A DNA stretch of 64,000 bases from Clostridia bacterium (lineage in GTDB: Bacteria; Bacillota; Clostridia; Christensenellales; CAG-917): assembly GCA_017553325.1 (NCBI GenBank), contig JAFZMH010000006.1, forward strand, positions 60,637-124,636, in the 5' to 3' direction. This document shows, one piece after another, positions 1 to 8,125 of the stretch (the first letter of the stretch is position 1; each line of letters opens with the position of its first letter). The notes beneath the pieces were generated by a model. That model saw only the letters and a list, made by a program, of their open reading frames with translations, was not told the origin of the DNA and ran no database searches. A program made the position numbers and the translations under genes.

Positions 1-11
1 CCGAACATTTT

Positions 12-1139
12 TTGAAAAAACTTGCAAAAACTCCGCTCAATTGGTATGATTTAGGCATGGAATCCGTCGCGACAAACGTGCTTGAAGTGCAGAAAAAAAT
101 GCGCATAAAAAAGGCGATAATCATCTCATCGCTGTTTTTGCTTACGGTGGTTATGTTTTTTGTTTGCTGGTTTGTCGGAGTGGCAAAGATGTCCGTCAAA
201 GACTGCTTTGAAGCGCTTGGCCACAGGGGCGACGTCAACGATATTAACGCTCTTATCATTTGGAACACGCGCTTTCCGCGCGTAATAGCGGCGGTCGTTG
301 CGGGCGCGGGACTTGCGGTTGCCGGTCTTATTATGCAGACGACGCTCGGCAACGTTATGGCTTCTCCGTCCACTCTCGGCGTGTCCAACGCCGCGGTATT
401 CGGGGCAAACTTGTCCATAATCGGTTTTGCGGGCGGGTTTTTGTCGTCGGGCGCAGATTTTGCAAAGACGGTCAATACGTTCAACCCGTTTGCGGTGTCG
501 CTCATAGCGTTTCTGTTTTCGTCCGCGTCCGTGATGCTGGTGCTCGCACTTTGCAGAATAAAAAAATTCTCGCCCAACACAATCGTGCTTGCAGGTATAG
601 CGATAGGCGCGATTTGGACGGCGGGGACAACGATGTTGCAGATTTTCGCAACCGACGTGGGACTGTCGGCGGCGGTTATCTGGTCCTTTGGCGACCTCGG
701 GCGCGTGACGCTCACGCAAGACTACATTATGCTCGGGTTCGTGGGCGCGGCGATCATTCTTTTCTTCTGCTTGTCTTGGCGTTTTAACGCTATGCTCGGG
801 GGAGACAATATCGCAAGAAGCGTCGGCGTCAACGTGACGGCACTCAGAGTCACGGGACTGCTCGTCGGGTCGCTCATTACCGCGATGTGCGTGTCCTTCC
901 TCGGAATAATCGGGTTTGTGGGCATTATTTGCCCACACGTAGTCAAAAAGTTGCTTGGACACAACCACGTCGTGTCCATTCCCATAACCGCGCTGACGGG
1001 CAGTCTGCTATTGCTTTTTGCCGACACGATTGCGAGAACTATCGCAAACGGTATCGCGCTTCCGGTAGGCGCGGTCACGTCGCTTCTCGGTGCACCGTTC
1101 TTCCTCTTTATGCTGTTTACGGCAAAGGAGCGTGTGTGA
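12..1139 (+). CDS. FecCD-family ABC transporter permease
   Basis: Polytopic inner-membrane subunit of a type II ABC importer for iron-siderophore, haem or cobalamin-like ligands. The protein has about nine hydrophobic segments and the family core, including the RFPR motif after the first membrane helix and a GLIMQ helix near residue 107. Close to the C-terminus lies the conserved FLGIIGFVGIICPHVVKKL segment that contacts the ATPase. The frame is open to the left edge of the window, so the true start is uncertain: TTG at 12 and ATG at 57 are in frame, and the gene could begin outside. Its stop overlaps the ATPase start (TGATG), so the two are translationally coupled. The ligand cannot be read from the sequence. 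Confidence 0.9.
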   Translation: MKKLAKTPLNWYDLGMESVATNVLEVQKKMRIKKAIIISSLFLLTVVMFFVCWFVGVAKMSVKDCFEALGHRGDVNDINALIIWNTRFPRVIAAVVAGAGLAVAGLIMQTTLGNVMASPSTLGVSNAAVFGANLSIIGFAGGFLSSGADFAKTVNTFNPFAVSLIAFLFSSASVMLVLALCRIKKFSPNTIVLAGIAIGAIWTAGTTMLQIFATDVGLSAAVIWSFGDLGRVTLTQDYIMLGFVGAAIILFFCLSWRFNAMLGGDNIARSVGVNVTALRVTGLLVGSLITAMCVSFLGIIGFVGIICPHVVKKLLGHNHVVSIPITALTGSLLLLFADTIARTIANGIALPVGAVTSLLGAPFFLFMLFTAKERV

Positions 1140-1891
1140 TGTTTGAAATCAAAGATTTGAAATTTGCATACAAAAAGAGCGTTCCCGTTTTGAAGGGTGT
1201 GAACCTCGCCCTTGAAGAGGGCGAGATCGGCGTGCTTCTCGGCAAAAACGGCGCGGGCAAGAGCACGCTTTTCAAGTGCGTGCTCGGGCTTTTGAAAGCA
1301 ACAGGCGAGATTTTGTTTGACGACAAGGATATTTCAAAGGCGTCGAGGACGGAGAGGGCAAAACTCATCGCCTACGTTCCACAGGAACTCTCCTTTGGAG
1401 AGTTGACAGTGTTTGACAGCGTGCTCACGGGGCGTATTGCAAGGTTCGGCTTGATTGCGGGACAGGACGACAGAGAGGTCGTGAACCGTGTGCTTGAAGA
1501 ACTTGAACTTACGCATATTGCCACAAAGAACGTAAATCAACTCTCGGGAGGCGAACGCCAAAAAGTGGCGATTGCCCGCGCGCTTGCGCAAGAGCCCCAA
1601 ATGCTCGTCTTTGACGAGCCGACGGGCAACCTCGACGTACAAAACGAACAACTGATTTTCGGACTCGCAAAAAGGATAGCGAGCGAGAAGAAGATAACGA
1701 TTTTGATTGCGATCCACAACCTGAATTTTGCGATGGACTTCGGCGACAAGTTCTTTATGATGAAGGACGGCGAAATCAAGCATACGGGCGGGGTTGAAAT
1801 TTTGAACGAAAATACGATTAGCGACGTCTTTGGCGTCAAAGCCGCCATTTTGGAGGCGGAAGGCAGAAAGGCGATCGTTTATGGAGGTTAA
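1139..1891 (+). CDS. ABC transporter ATP-binding protein, FecE-like
   Basis: Cytoplasmic ATPase of the importer encoded by the flanking genes, 250 residues as usual for this family. It has Walker A (GKNGAGKST, near residue 38), a Q-loop in AYVPQE, the signature LSGGERQK, Walker B (MLVFDEPTG) and the switch histidine in AIHNLNF. The start is the ATG at 1139, which shares one base with the permease stop. The stop lies directly before the lipoprotein start, and GGAGG for that gene is inside this gene's last codons. Gene order permease-ATPase-binding protein supports a single transport operon. Confidence 0.93.
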   Translation: MFEIKDLKFAYKKSVPVLKGVNLALEEGEIGVLLGKNGAGKSTLFKCVLGLLKATGEILFDDKDISKASRTERAKLIAYVPQELSFGELTVFDSVLTGRIARFGLIAGQDDREVVNRVLEELELTHIATKNVNQLSGGERQKVAIARALAQEPQMLVFDEPTGNLDVQNEQLIFGLAKRIASEKKITILIAIHNLNFAMDFGDKFFMMKDGEIKHTGGVEILNENTISDVFGVKAAILEAEGRKAIVYGG

Positions 1892-1892
1892 T

Positions 1893-3116
1893 ATGAGAAA
1901 CATGGCAAAAAAGAGCGTCATCTTTTTGATGATAGCGGTGCTTGTCTGTGCATTGGCACTCGTGAGTTTTGCCGCGTGCAACAAACCGACCGAGACGCCG
2001 GCGAACGATACGCCGGAAGAAAAACCCGTTGAGCCTATCACGATTACGGATATGATTGGCAGACAACTTGAAATCAAGCCGGGCACCTACAAGAGAGTGG
2101 TTTGCATCGGCGCGGGCGCGCTTCGTATGTATTCCTACATCGGCGACATGAACTTGCTTTGCGGTGTTGAAGACATCGACAACGAGACGTTGACAAATCG
2201 TCCGAAGATGTTCGACGGATCGGCAAGACCATATCAACTCGCCTACAAAGATTTGCTTGATTCGATTGACAGTTCATGCGGCGTCGGCGGACCGAATGCC
2301 CAAACTGCGGAGGCAGAAAAGATTCTTTCTTGCAGACCAGACATCGTCATTTCCGAATATGAAGACGTCGACAAGGAAAATGCGCTTCAACAGGCACTTG
2401 GCGGAAACGTCCCCGTTGTCACAGTGAAATACGGACCGAAAACCGTATTTGACGACAACGTTTTGAACAGCTTTATAATGCTCGGTAAAATTTTCAACAG
2501 AAAGAGCAGGGCGGCGGTGCTCAACGCGTACATCAAAGAGCAAAAACAAGAGATTTTTGACAGAACCAAAGATATTCCGGAAGAGGATAAAAAATCCGTC
2601 TACATCTGCGGGCTCGGCAACTGGGGCACGACCAACCATCTTATGACCGCAAAGAACAATTATGCTCCGTTTGAAATCGCACACATCAAAAACGCGGTTA
2701 ATCTCTCCGGCGGCGGGGCTCCGCAGGCTCAAATCGAAGAGGAAACTTTGCTTTCAATCAGCGGTAGCATTGATATTGTGATTTTTGACGTGGCGGCGAT
2801 AAGAAACATCAAACCGCTCACCAACGAGAATAAAGTCGTGCTTGAAAGAATAAAGGCGTGGCAAGAGGGCGAGGTGTACGTCGAGATGCCGCAATACGCA
2901 TATTACGTCAACCTCGAACTCGCGCTTGTCAATACCTGGTGGATTGCAAAGGTCGTCTATCCCGAACTCTTTGCCGACATTGATATGACCGAAAAGACCA
3001 ACGAAATCACCTATGCGTTCTTCGGCAAAGAACTTGCAAAAGAAATCTTTGCTTGCCCGAACAGTTTCGGCGGATACAGACAGATCGAAAACCCGTCTCA
3101 ATTCTTTGGACAATAA
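1893..3116 (+). CDS. Iron-complex type ABC transporter substrate-binding lipoprotein
   Basis: Extracytoplasmic binding protein of the importer. The N-terminus is a lipoprotein signal: basic start, hydrophobic stretch and lipobox SFAAC at about residues 25-29, followed by a Pro/Thr/Glu linker. The mature part has the two-lobe Fe-complex binding fold, beginning with the typical TITDMIGRQLEI segment; a cysteine-containing loop (DSSCGVGG) and a Gly-rich SGGGAP loop may face the ligand. The start ATG at 1893 has GGAGG at 1883-1888, spaced well, which rules out the longer frame. Expected to be anchored to the outer face of the membrane. Ligand unknown: iron chelate, corrinoid or another metallophore are all possible. 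Confidence 0.88.
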   Translation: MRNMAKKSVIFLMIAVLVCALALVSFAACNKPTETPANDTPEEKPVEPITITDMIGRQLEIKPGTYKRVVCIGAGALRMYSYIGDMNLLCGVEDIDNETLTNRPKMFDGSARPYQLAYKDLLDSIDSSCGVGGPNAQTAEAEKILSCRPDIVISEYEDVDKENALQQALGGNVPVVTVKYGPKTVFDDNVLNSFIMLGKIFNRKSRAAVLNAYIKEQKQEIFDRTKDIPEEDKKSVYICGLGNWGTTNHLMTAKNNYAPFEIAHIKNAVNLSGGGAPQAQIEEETLLSISGSIDIVIFDVAAIRNIKPLTNENKVVLERIKAWQEGEVYVEMPQYAYYVNLELALVNTWWIAKVVYPELFADIDMTEKTNEITYAFFGKELAKEIFACPNSFGGYRQIENPSQFFGQ

Positions 3117-3119
3117 ACT

Positions 3120-3737
3120 ATGACAAACGCAAACGTTGAAAAATATTTTGACGATTTGGCACACGACTGGGACAGTTTTCAAGACTGTACCGTGGGCGTC
3201 AAGCGTGCGCTCCTTGAGAGTTCAGGCATATTTAGGGGCGCACGCGTCCTTGACGTTGCGTGCGGAACGGGCGCGATAACCGAGGTTCTTCACGAATTGA
3301 CGGGAGAGCTCGTCAAGGGCGTGGACCTGTCGGGAGAGATGATAAAGGTTGCCAAACGCAAATTCGCAGGGTGTGACTGGGCGGAGTTTGAACACGTCGA
3401 TTTTCTCGACATGAAAGAGGACGATGCAAATAATAAAAATGGCGAACCCCTCGAAGCCTTTGACTTTGTCGTCATCTACAACGCATATCCGCACTTTTTG
3501 GACGTGGACGCGCTGAGGGACAAGGCGCACGCGGTTTTGAAGAAGGGCGGAAAACTCGTCATCGTTCATTCCATCTCCCGCGAGATGCTCAACTCGCACC
3601 ACAAGCAACACGCCGATCACGTCTCTCGCCCTTTGCTCCCCGCAAAAGAAGAAGCAAAGCGATTTGAAGATTTGTTCGACGCGCAAATCGCAGAGGAGAG
3701 CGACAGGCATTATTTGTTAGTGTTAACAAATAAATAA
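3120..3737 (+). CDS. Class I SAM-dependent methyltransferase
   Basis: Cytoplasmic methyltransferase of 205 residues with the seven-strand Rossmann fold. Motif I VLDVACGTGAITE is near residues 40-52, followed by the acidic strand GVDLSGEMI and the post-motif FVVIYNAYPHF. It begins 3 bases after the lipoprotein stop, so it is part of the transport operon. A methyltransferase in this position could modify the imported ligand or help release its metal, but nothing in the sequence names the substrate. A perfect 14-bp terminator hairpin follows at 3763. Family assignment is firm, function is not. Confidence 0.85.
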   Translation: MTNANVEKYFDDLAHDWDSFQDCTVGVKRALLESSGIFRGARVLDVACGTGAITEVLHELTGELVKGVDLSGEMIKVAKRKFAGCDWAEFEHVDFLDMKEDDANNKNGEPLEAFDFVVIYNAYPHFLDVDALRDKAHAVLKKGGKLVIVHSISREMLNSHHKQHADHVSRPLLPAKEEAKRFEDLFDAQIAEESDRHYLLVLTNK

Positions 3738-3762
3738 TAGCAACAAAAATATAATTGCAATC

Positions 3763-3798
3763 AAGAAAGAACACAGCCTTGCGACTGTGTTCTTTCTT
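3763..3798 (+). terminator. Intrinsic terminator after the ABC/methyltransferase operon
   Basis: A perfect 14-bp inverted repeat (3763-3776 with 3785-3798) and an 8-base loop, containing CTTT repeats in the descending arm. It is 25 bases after the methyltransferase stop and separates this operon from the convergent spo0A; being symmetric in A/T it may serve both directions. Confidence 0.8.
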
Positions 3799-3872
3799 TG
3801 GGTAAAGGGGAAAATGGAATGACAACGCGCGCCCTTGCGGGACAAATGCAATAGACGCTTGCATTGTCAAGG

Positions 3873-4610
3873 TTAGGCTGATTCAAGGAGCAACTTGTCT
3901 GCGATTAGCGCGATAAATTCTCCGTTTGTGGGTTTCTCGTTTGGGGAGTAGATTTTGATGCCGAACACGTTGTTGATATTTTCAATTTTGCCGCGGTTCC
4001 AAGCGACCTCAATAGCGTGGCGTATTGCGCGTTCCACTTTGGACGGCGAGGTCTGATACAACTCGGCAATGCCGGGGTAGAGCCGTTTTGTGATAGAGTT
4101 GATGATGTCCGGCGACTCGATTGTCATTTTGATTGCCTCGCGCAAGAACTGATAGCCCTTTATGTGCGCGGGTATGCCGACGGAGATGAAAAGATTGGAA
4201 ATCTTTTCGTCGAGGTTTTTGTTAAACTTGGGTTGCGGTTTTTGCGTGCGATGAGAGTCGAACCCGTCCAACACTTTGAGCATCATCCCGTAGTCGAAAG
4301 GTTTTGCGAGATAATAACTCGCGCCGTACTGCATCGCCTTTTGCACGAAACCGTCCGGACGAAGTTGGGACATCATCACGACTATCGTCCGCTTTGATTC
4401 TATCGCGGAGAGCACGCCGAAACCGTCCAGTTCGGGCATAACTATATCGAGAAGCAAAAAATCGGGGTTCAAATCGTTTATGAGTTTGATGGCTTGCGTG
4501 CCGGTTGAAGCAACGCCGACGACCTCGTATCTCTCGCTCTTCGAGATGAAATCTTTCAGCCCTTCTGAAAGTGCGGTGTTGTCGTCTGCAATCACAATTG
4601 TCTTTGCCAT
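3873..4610 (-). CDS. spo0A: Sporulation master regulator Spo0A
   Basis: Response regulator that starts endospore formation once phosphorylated. Residues 1-120 are the receiver, with the acidic pair IADDN, the phospho-acceptor Asp55 in LLLDIVMPELDG and the lysine in YLAKPFD. After a linker the C-terminal Spo0A DNA-binding domain carries the recognition helix region SPSKVERAIRHAIEVAWNRG, which is nearly diagnostic of the family. The ATG at 4610 (MAKTIVIADDN) is chosen because AGGAGG sits 8-13 bases upstream; longer in-frame starts lack this. A TATAAT match lies at 4632-4637 on this strand. The 245-residue length is somewhat short of Bacillus Spo0A but typical for Clostridia. Confidence 0.97.
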   Translation of the reverse strand: MAKTIVIADDNTALSEGLKDFISKSERYEVVGVASTGTQAIKLINDLNPDFLLLDIVMPELDGFGVLSAIESKRTIVVMMSQLRPDGFVQKAMQYGASYYLAKPFDYGMMLKVLDGFDSHRTQKPQPKFNKNLDEKISNLFISVGIPAHIKGYQFLREAIKMTIESPDIINSITKRLYPGIAELYQTSPSKVERAIRHAIEVAWNRGKIENINNVFGIKIYSPNEKPTNGEFIALIADKLLLESA

Positions 4611-4961
4611 AAGTCTATCCTCCTGAGTACGATTATATATTAGCATGTTCGTTTTTTTGCGTTGAGAGAAGAAAACCACGAGTTATGCGGTTTTTTGTCG
4701 TTTTATATTGGTTTTTGTTTTTTTACTTAAAAAACGGAATAATACGTGTTTTTATTCTTAAAACGCCTAAAATATAATGCTTTTCACCATTTTTTACAAC
4801 AATAATTTTCACCTATTTTTCAAAACACAATATATTGGTGAAAAATTGGTGAAAGCGCACAAAATGTGCAGAAAGAATTTTTTTTGAAAAAATGAAAAAA
4901 ATAGTTTACATATCGAGACTTTATAAATATAATATAGGAACTAAATCTCATAGAGGTTTTT
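4611..4961. other. Divergent intergenic region, spo0A / zinc-ribbon gene
   Basis: AT-rich spacer of 351 bases with no credible gene. It holds the spo0A ribosome site and a possible -10 (left), long A/T runs, and a consensus promoter for the rightward gene at 4905-4933. Several TTTTTGTCG-like stretches resemble half of a 0A box but none is a clear match. Confidence 0.5.
4905..4933 (+). promoter_or_regulatory. SigA-type promoter of the acidic zinc-ribbon gene
   Basis: TTTACA at 4905-4910 and a perfect TATAAT at 4928-4933 with a 17-base spacer. Predicted start near 4940, leaving a short leader with AGAGG before the ATG at 4962. Confidence 0.8.
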
Positions 4962-5441
4962 ATGGCAAAATACAAAAAATGCCCGCGTTGCGAACTGAAC
5001 TGGATTCCCGTTGAGGAAGAAATCTGCGAAGTCTGTAAAGCGGAACTCGGCAAAGAGAGCAAAATAAGCCTTCTTGAAGACGACGAAGACGAATCAGAAT
5101 ACGAAGAGAGAATTTGTCCTATCTGCAAGGTCAATTTCTTGGAAGAGGGGGAGGAGATGTGCGCCGCCTGTCGTGCTGAGCGCGCGGACAAACTCTCGGA
5201 AAAGGAAGACGATGACGACGACAGCTGGAAAGAGTTCGTCGACGAAGAGGACACCGTCTCGGCAGAGGAAGAGGAATTGTCCCTTTCTCAACTTCAAGAG
5301 GAAGAAATCGAAGAAGAAGAGGAAGAGGAAGAAGAGTCTGTCCCCGACGACTTCGACGATTACGACTACGGCGACGTCAACGACTACGAAGAGGACGAAG
5401 ACGAAGAGGACGACGAAGAAGACCTCGACGAAGAAAAATAA
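4962..5441 (+). CDS. Double zinc-ribbon protein with a highly acidic tail
   Basis: 159-residue soluble protein. Two small metal-binding knuckles are visible: CPRC (residues 7-10) with CEVC (24-27), and CPIC (near 52) with CAAC (near 68). The second half is almost wholly Asp and Glu with a few Ser and Tyr, so it should be disordered and strongly negative. I recognise only the zinc-ribbon type, not a named family. The acidic tail recalls the delta subunit of RNA polymerase or DNA-mimic proteins, but there is no other likeness. Its own consensus promoter suggests steady expression. It is followed by proS, which has a separate promoter. Confidence 0.75.
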   Translation: MAKYKKCPRCELNWIPVEEEICEVCKAELGKESKISLLEDDEDESEYEERICPICKVNFLEEGEEMCAACRAERADKLSEKEDDDDDSWKEFVDEEDTVSAEEEELSLSQLQEEEIEEEEEEEEESVPDDFDDYDYGDVNDYEEDEDEEDDEEDLDEEK

Positions 5442-5484
5442 GTTTCGGTGGCGTGGCTTTGACCGCGCCATTGTTTTTCTTGAC

Positions 5485-5513
5485 TTGCAATTTGTATCAT
5501 AAGATGATACAAT
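5485..5513 (+). promoter_or_regulatory. Promoter of proS
   Basis: TTGCAA (5485-5490), 17 bases, TACAAT (5508-5513). The predicted first transcribed base falls at about 5520, directly before the ATG at 5521, so the ATG at 5542 with its AGAGGA site is the safer start for proS. Confidence 0.65.
5494..5510. promoter_or_regulatory. Palindrome GTATCAT-AAG-ATGATAC in the proS promoter
   Basis: Perfect 7-bp inverted repeat with a 3-base centre. It fills the spacer and overlaps the -10 of the proS promoter, the right place for a repressor operator. The regulator is unknown; it could also be chance in AT-rich DNA. Confidence 0.4.
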
Positions 5514-5541
5514 AGTCAGGATGAAAAAAGAGGATACTTTT

Positions 5542-6993
5542 ATGGCAAAAGACCAAAAGCAATTTGTAAAAGAAATCACCGATATGACTGTGGATTTCCC
5601 ACAGTGGTATACCGACGTCGTTTTGAAGACCGGACTTGTGGACTACGGCCCCGTCAAAGGCACGATGGTCATTCGCCCGTACGGCTACGAGATTTGGGAG
5701 AACATTCAAGCGGAACTCAACAAGCGTTTCAAGGCAACGGGGCATAAGAACGCATATTTTCCGATGTTCATACCGTACAGTTTTCTCGTCAAAGAGGCGG
5801 ACCACGTCGAAGGTTTTGCGCCGGAAGTTGCGCTCGTGACACATATCGGCAATACTCCGCTTGAAGAAAACCTCGTCGTTCGTCCTACGAGCGAAACGAT
5901 AATCTGCTCAATGTACGCCAAGTGGGTGCAGTCTTATAGAGACCTTCCCGTGCTCATCAATCAATGGGCAAACGTCGTGAGATGGGAAAAGACTACGCGT
6001 CCGTTCCTCAGAACAAGCGAATTCTTGTGGCAGGAGGGACATACGCTCCACCGCACGGAGGAAGAGGCGAGGGAAGAAACCCTCAAAATGCTTGAAGTCT
6101 ATCGTGAATTTATGCAAAACGTCCTCGCAATCGACGTGCTCGTTGGCAGAAAGACGGAAAAAGAGAAGTTTGCAGGCGCGGTGGACACCTACACGATGGA
6201 AGCCATGATGCTGGACGGCAAGTCGCTTCAAGCTGGCACTTCGCACTATCTCGGACAAAACTTCGCTTCCGCATTTGAGATCAAATACCTCGACAGTGAC
6301 GGCACGCAAAAGCGCCCGTATCAAACGAGTTGGGGTGTGTCCACGCGTCTTATCGGCGCGCTCATCATGGCGCACGGAGACCAACGCGGGCTCAAACTTC
6401 CGCCGCGTGTTGCACCGATTCAAGTTGCAGTCGTGCCGGTTGCCGCGCACAAAGAGGGAGTGCTGGAAAAGGCGAGAGACGTTGCCGACGCGCTTGAAAA
6501 GGCAGGCGTCAGAGTCGAGTTGGACGATAGAGACCAATCTCCGGGCTGGAAATTCAACGAGTGGGAGATGAAGGGCGTGCCTATTCGCCTTGAACTCGGC
6601 CCGCGCGATATCGAAAACGGTCAAGTCGTGCTCGCTCGCCGTGACACCAACGAGAAATCGTTCGCACCTATTGACGGCGTCGTCGAAACGGTGAAGACGC
6701 TCCTTGACGACATCCACGAAAATATGTTCAAACAGTCTCACGATTTCACCTATTCACATATCGTTGATTGTGAGAATATGGACGAAATGAAAGTCGCGCT
6801 CGACGACAAAAACTTTGTCCGCGCAATGTGGTGCGGTTGCCGCGAGTGCGAAGACAAGATCAAAGCCGATCTTCAAGCCACCTCGCGCTGTATGCCTTTC
6901 GACCAGACTTCGTCCGGACATTTCAGAGCAAAGAAATGCGTCTGTTGCGGGAAAGAGGCAAGCACGGTCATCTACTTTGCAAGAGCTTATTAA
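5542..6993 (+). CDS. proS: Prolyl-tRNA synthetase (short, archaeal/eukaryote-like type)
   Basis: Class II aminoacyl-tRNA synthetase that charges tRNA-Pro. The order is catalytic core, anticodon-binding domain (about 290-390) and the C-terminal zinc-binding extension, and there is no inserted editing domain between motifs 2 and 3; this is the non-bacterial type also common in Clostridia. Visible motifs include VVRPTSETIIC, the motif 2 segment RWEKTTRPFLRTSEFLWQEG and, at the C-terminus, CGCRECEDKIK with CVCCG for zinc. Start: ATG at 5542 has AGAGGA 8 bases upstream; an in-frame ATG at 5521 would give seven more residues. No T-box leader is seen. The stop codon touches repeat copy A. Confidence 0.97.
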   Translation: MAKDQKQFVKEITDMTVDFPQWYTDVVLKTGLVDYGPVKGTMVIRPYGYEIWENIQAELNKRFKATGHKNAYFPMFIPYSFLVKEADHVEGFAPEVALVTHIGNTPLEENLVVRPTSETIICSMYAKWVQSYRDLPVLINQWANVVRWEKTTRPFLRTSEFLWQEGHTLHRTEEEAREETLKMLEVYREFMQNVLAIDVLVGRKTEKEKFAGAVDTYTMEAMMLDGKSLQAGTSHYLGQNFASAFEIKYLDSDGTQKRPYQTSWGVSTRLIGALIMAHGDQRGLKLPPRVAPIQVAVVPVAAHKEGVLEKARDVADALEKAGVRVELDDRDQSPGWKFNEWEMKGVPIRLELGPRDIENGQVVLARRDTNEKSFAPIDGVVETVKTLLDDIHENMFKQSHDFTYSHIVDCENMDEMKVALDDKNFVRAMWCGCRECEDKIKADLQATSRCMPFDQTSSGHFRAKKCVCCGKEASTVIYFARAY

Positions 6994-7115
6994 AAACCGC
7001 ACAGTTTAGCGAATAGCATTGTCAATGCCCGTTTGTTCAGGGGTCACGTACGACTTGTACGCTCATCCTTCGCAAACGGGCTTTTTCGCGCTCTTCATCT
7101 AAACTGAGCGGTTTT
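6992..7115. repeat. Dispersed structured repeat, copy A
   Basis: First of four elements of 123-125 bases. It starts with AAAAACCGCACAGTTTAG and ends with CTAAACTGAGCGGTTTT, which pair with each other. Inside are a second pair of arms (GCCCGTTTG with CAAACGGGC) and a central hairpin CGTACGACTTGTACG. Positions shared with the other copies include AGCGA and TTGTCA near the left arm and CATCT at the start of the right arm. It begins within the proS stop codon and probably also acts as its terminator. Confidence 0.75.
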
Positions 7116-7169
7116 AATTAAATGTTTTCAAATGTTTTGAAAATTCTTGCAAAAACATTTAAAATTATA

Positions 7170-7198
7170 TTGACAAATCGGCTTTGTTGTGTTAATAT
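7170..7198 (+). promoter_or_regulatory. Promoter of the AT-rich three-gene cassette
   Basis: TTGACA (7170-7175), 17 bases, TAATAT (7193-7198). The AAAGGAGG site and ATG of the first gene follow at 7227. Confidence 0.75.
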
Positions 7199-7226
7199 GC
7201 AATTGAAAAATGCAAAGGAGGCTATT

Positions 7227-7772
7227 ATGAAAGAATTAAAACTTTTTGTCAACGAGTCTACATTGGCGAATGCTGAAACTATTTTGGAAGAAAATGGGTT
7301 GAGCATTCAAAATATAGTCAATGTTGTCTTAAAAAGAATTGAAAGAGAGGGCGGGATCGATTTTCTATTTGGGAAAACTAATGCACAAGCATTAGACATG
7401 AATGAAGAACGCGAATTGATTTCATCTAAAACAAGTGAAGGCACAAAGATGACAAAAACTATTGCAAAGAGATTGTTTGCGTTGCATTATGACAATGTCA
7501 CTTTTGCGTCCAAAAACAAGGGAGCAAATAATTATTGGGCAAATCCTTTATTTGAGTGTTTGAAAAATGATTGGTATTTGATTTTGAATGATTGGCAGAG
7601 GAAAGAATTGCATTTGTTCAAAGTGCCTGCAAATTCTTTGAACAATTTGGTAGCAAGAGCCGACCAACCAAATTTGATTGATCTACAAATCGCATATAAT
7701 GACCCTACTTTCACCGACAATCGCAGCGGTATGAGTTTTAAACAATATTTGATCAATACGATTAAATATTAA
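7227..7772 (+). CDS. RelB/DinJ-like N-terminal domain protein
   Basis: 181-residue protein. Residues 1-50 (ending IEREGGIDFLFGK) follow the pattern of the RelB/DinJ antitoxin ribbon-helix-helix: a short strand, a helix with AETILEENGLS, then the NIVNVVLKRIEREGGI helix and the GGIDF turn. The remaining 130 residues (with NNYWANPLFECLKNDWYLILN) do not resemble a family I know and are not a RelE or YafQ toxin. AAAGGAGG precedes the ATG. It heads a three-gene unit whose codon use is much more AT-rich than its neighbours, a sign of transfer. A DNA-binding autoregulator or antitoxin-like role is inference. Confidence 0.6.
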   Translation: MKELKLFVNESTLANAETILEENGLSIQNIVNVVLKRIEREGGIDFLFGKTNAQALDMNEERELISSKTSEGTKMTKTIAKRLFALHYDNVTFASKNKGANNYWANPLFECLKNDWYLILNDWQRKELHLFKVPANSLNNLVARADQPNLIDLQIAYNDPTFTDNRSGMSFKQYLINTIKY

Positions 7773-7808
7773 TTATTTAATATTAACAAAATGGCATGGA
7801 GGTAAAAA

Positions 7809-8114
7809 ATGGGTGAAAAATTAAAATGGACATATGATGATAATCTAAGCATATGCAAAACAGTTTTGAAAGAATATGTTGTTTATCAAAGAGACACGGC
7901 AATCAATGTATTGGCAAAAAGAATTGTATTATCGCAACAATTTAGCCAAACGTCAAAAATGCGTAAAATAATGAACATAAAATGCTTGATGGATGAATAT
8001 GGCGTTGATAGTTCCTTAAACTGCGTGGCACTTGATCAATACAGCAAGGACAACCAAAGAGCATTCATAAAGGCATGTGAATTATTGGGGATCAAAGAAT
8101 TCCCTTATGTATAA
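7809..8114 (+). CDS. Hypothetical protein, 101 residues
   Basis: Small, soluble, mixed-charge protein with a predicted helical N-terminus (YDDNLSICKTVLKEYVVYQ) and a C-terminal YSKDNQRAFIKACELLG helix. The layout, WTYDDNLSICKTVL followed by KMRKIMNIKCLMDEYGV and a tail of this kind, recalls small helical N-terminal domains attached to HNH nucleases, but no nuclease domain is present here. GGAGG lies 8 bases before the ATG. It is 36 bases after the RelB-like gene and 11 before the next gene, so it is the middle gene of the AT-rich cassette. No function can be assigned. Confidence 0.6.
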   Translation: MGEKLKWTYDDNLSICKTVLKEYVVYQRDTAINVLAKRIVLSQQFSQTSKMRKIMNIKCLMDEYGVDSSLNCVALDQYSKDNQRAFIKACELLGIKEFPYV

Positions 8115-8125
8115 AGGGGGAAATA

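Noticed and set aside
126..968. Long open frame antisense to the ABC permease (280 codons)
   Set aside because: It mirrors the permease, is rich in Arg/His from antisense codons, has no ribosome site and resembles no protein.
4820..5254. Ser-rich frame antisense to the acidic zinc-ribbon gene
   Set aside because: Poly-Ser arises from reading the GAA/GAC-rich acidic gene backwards.
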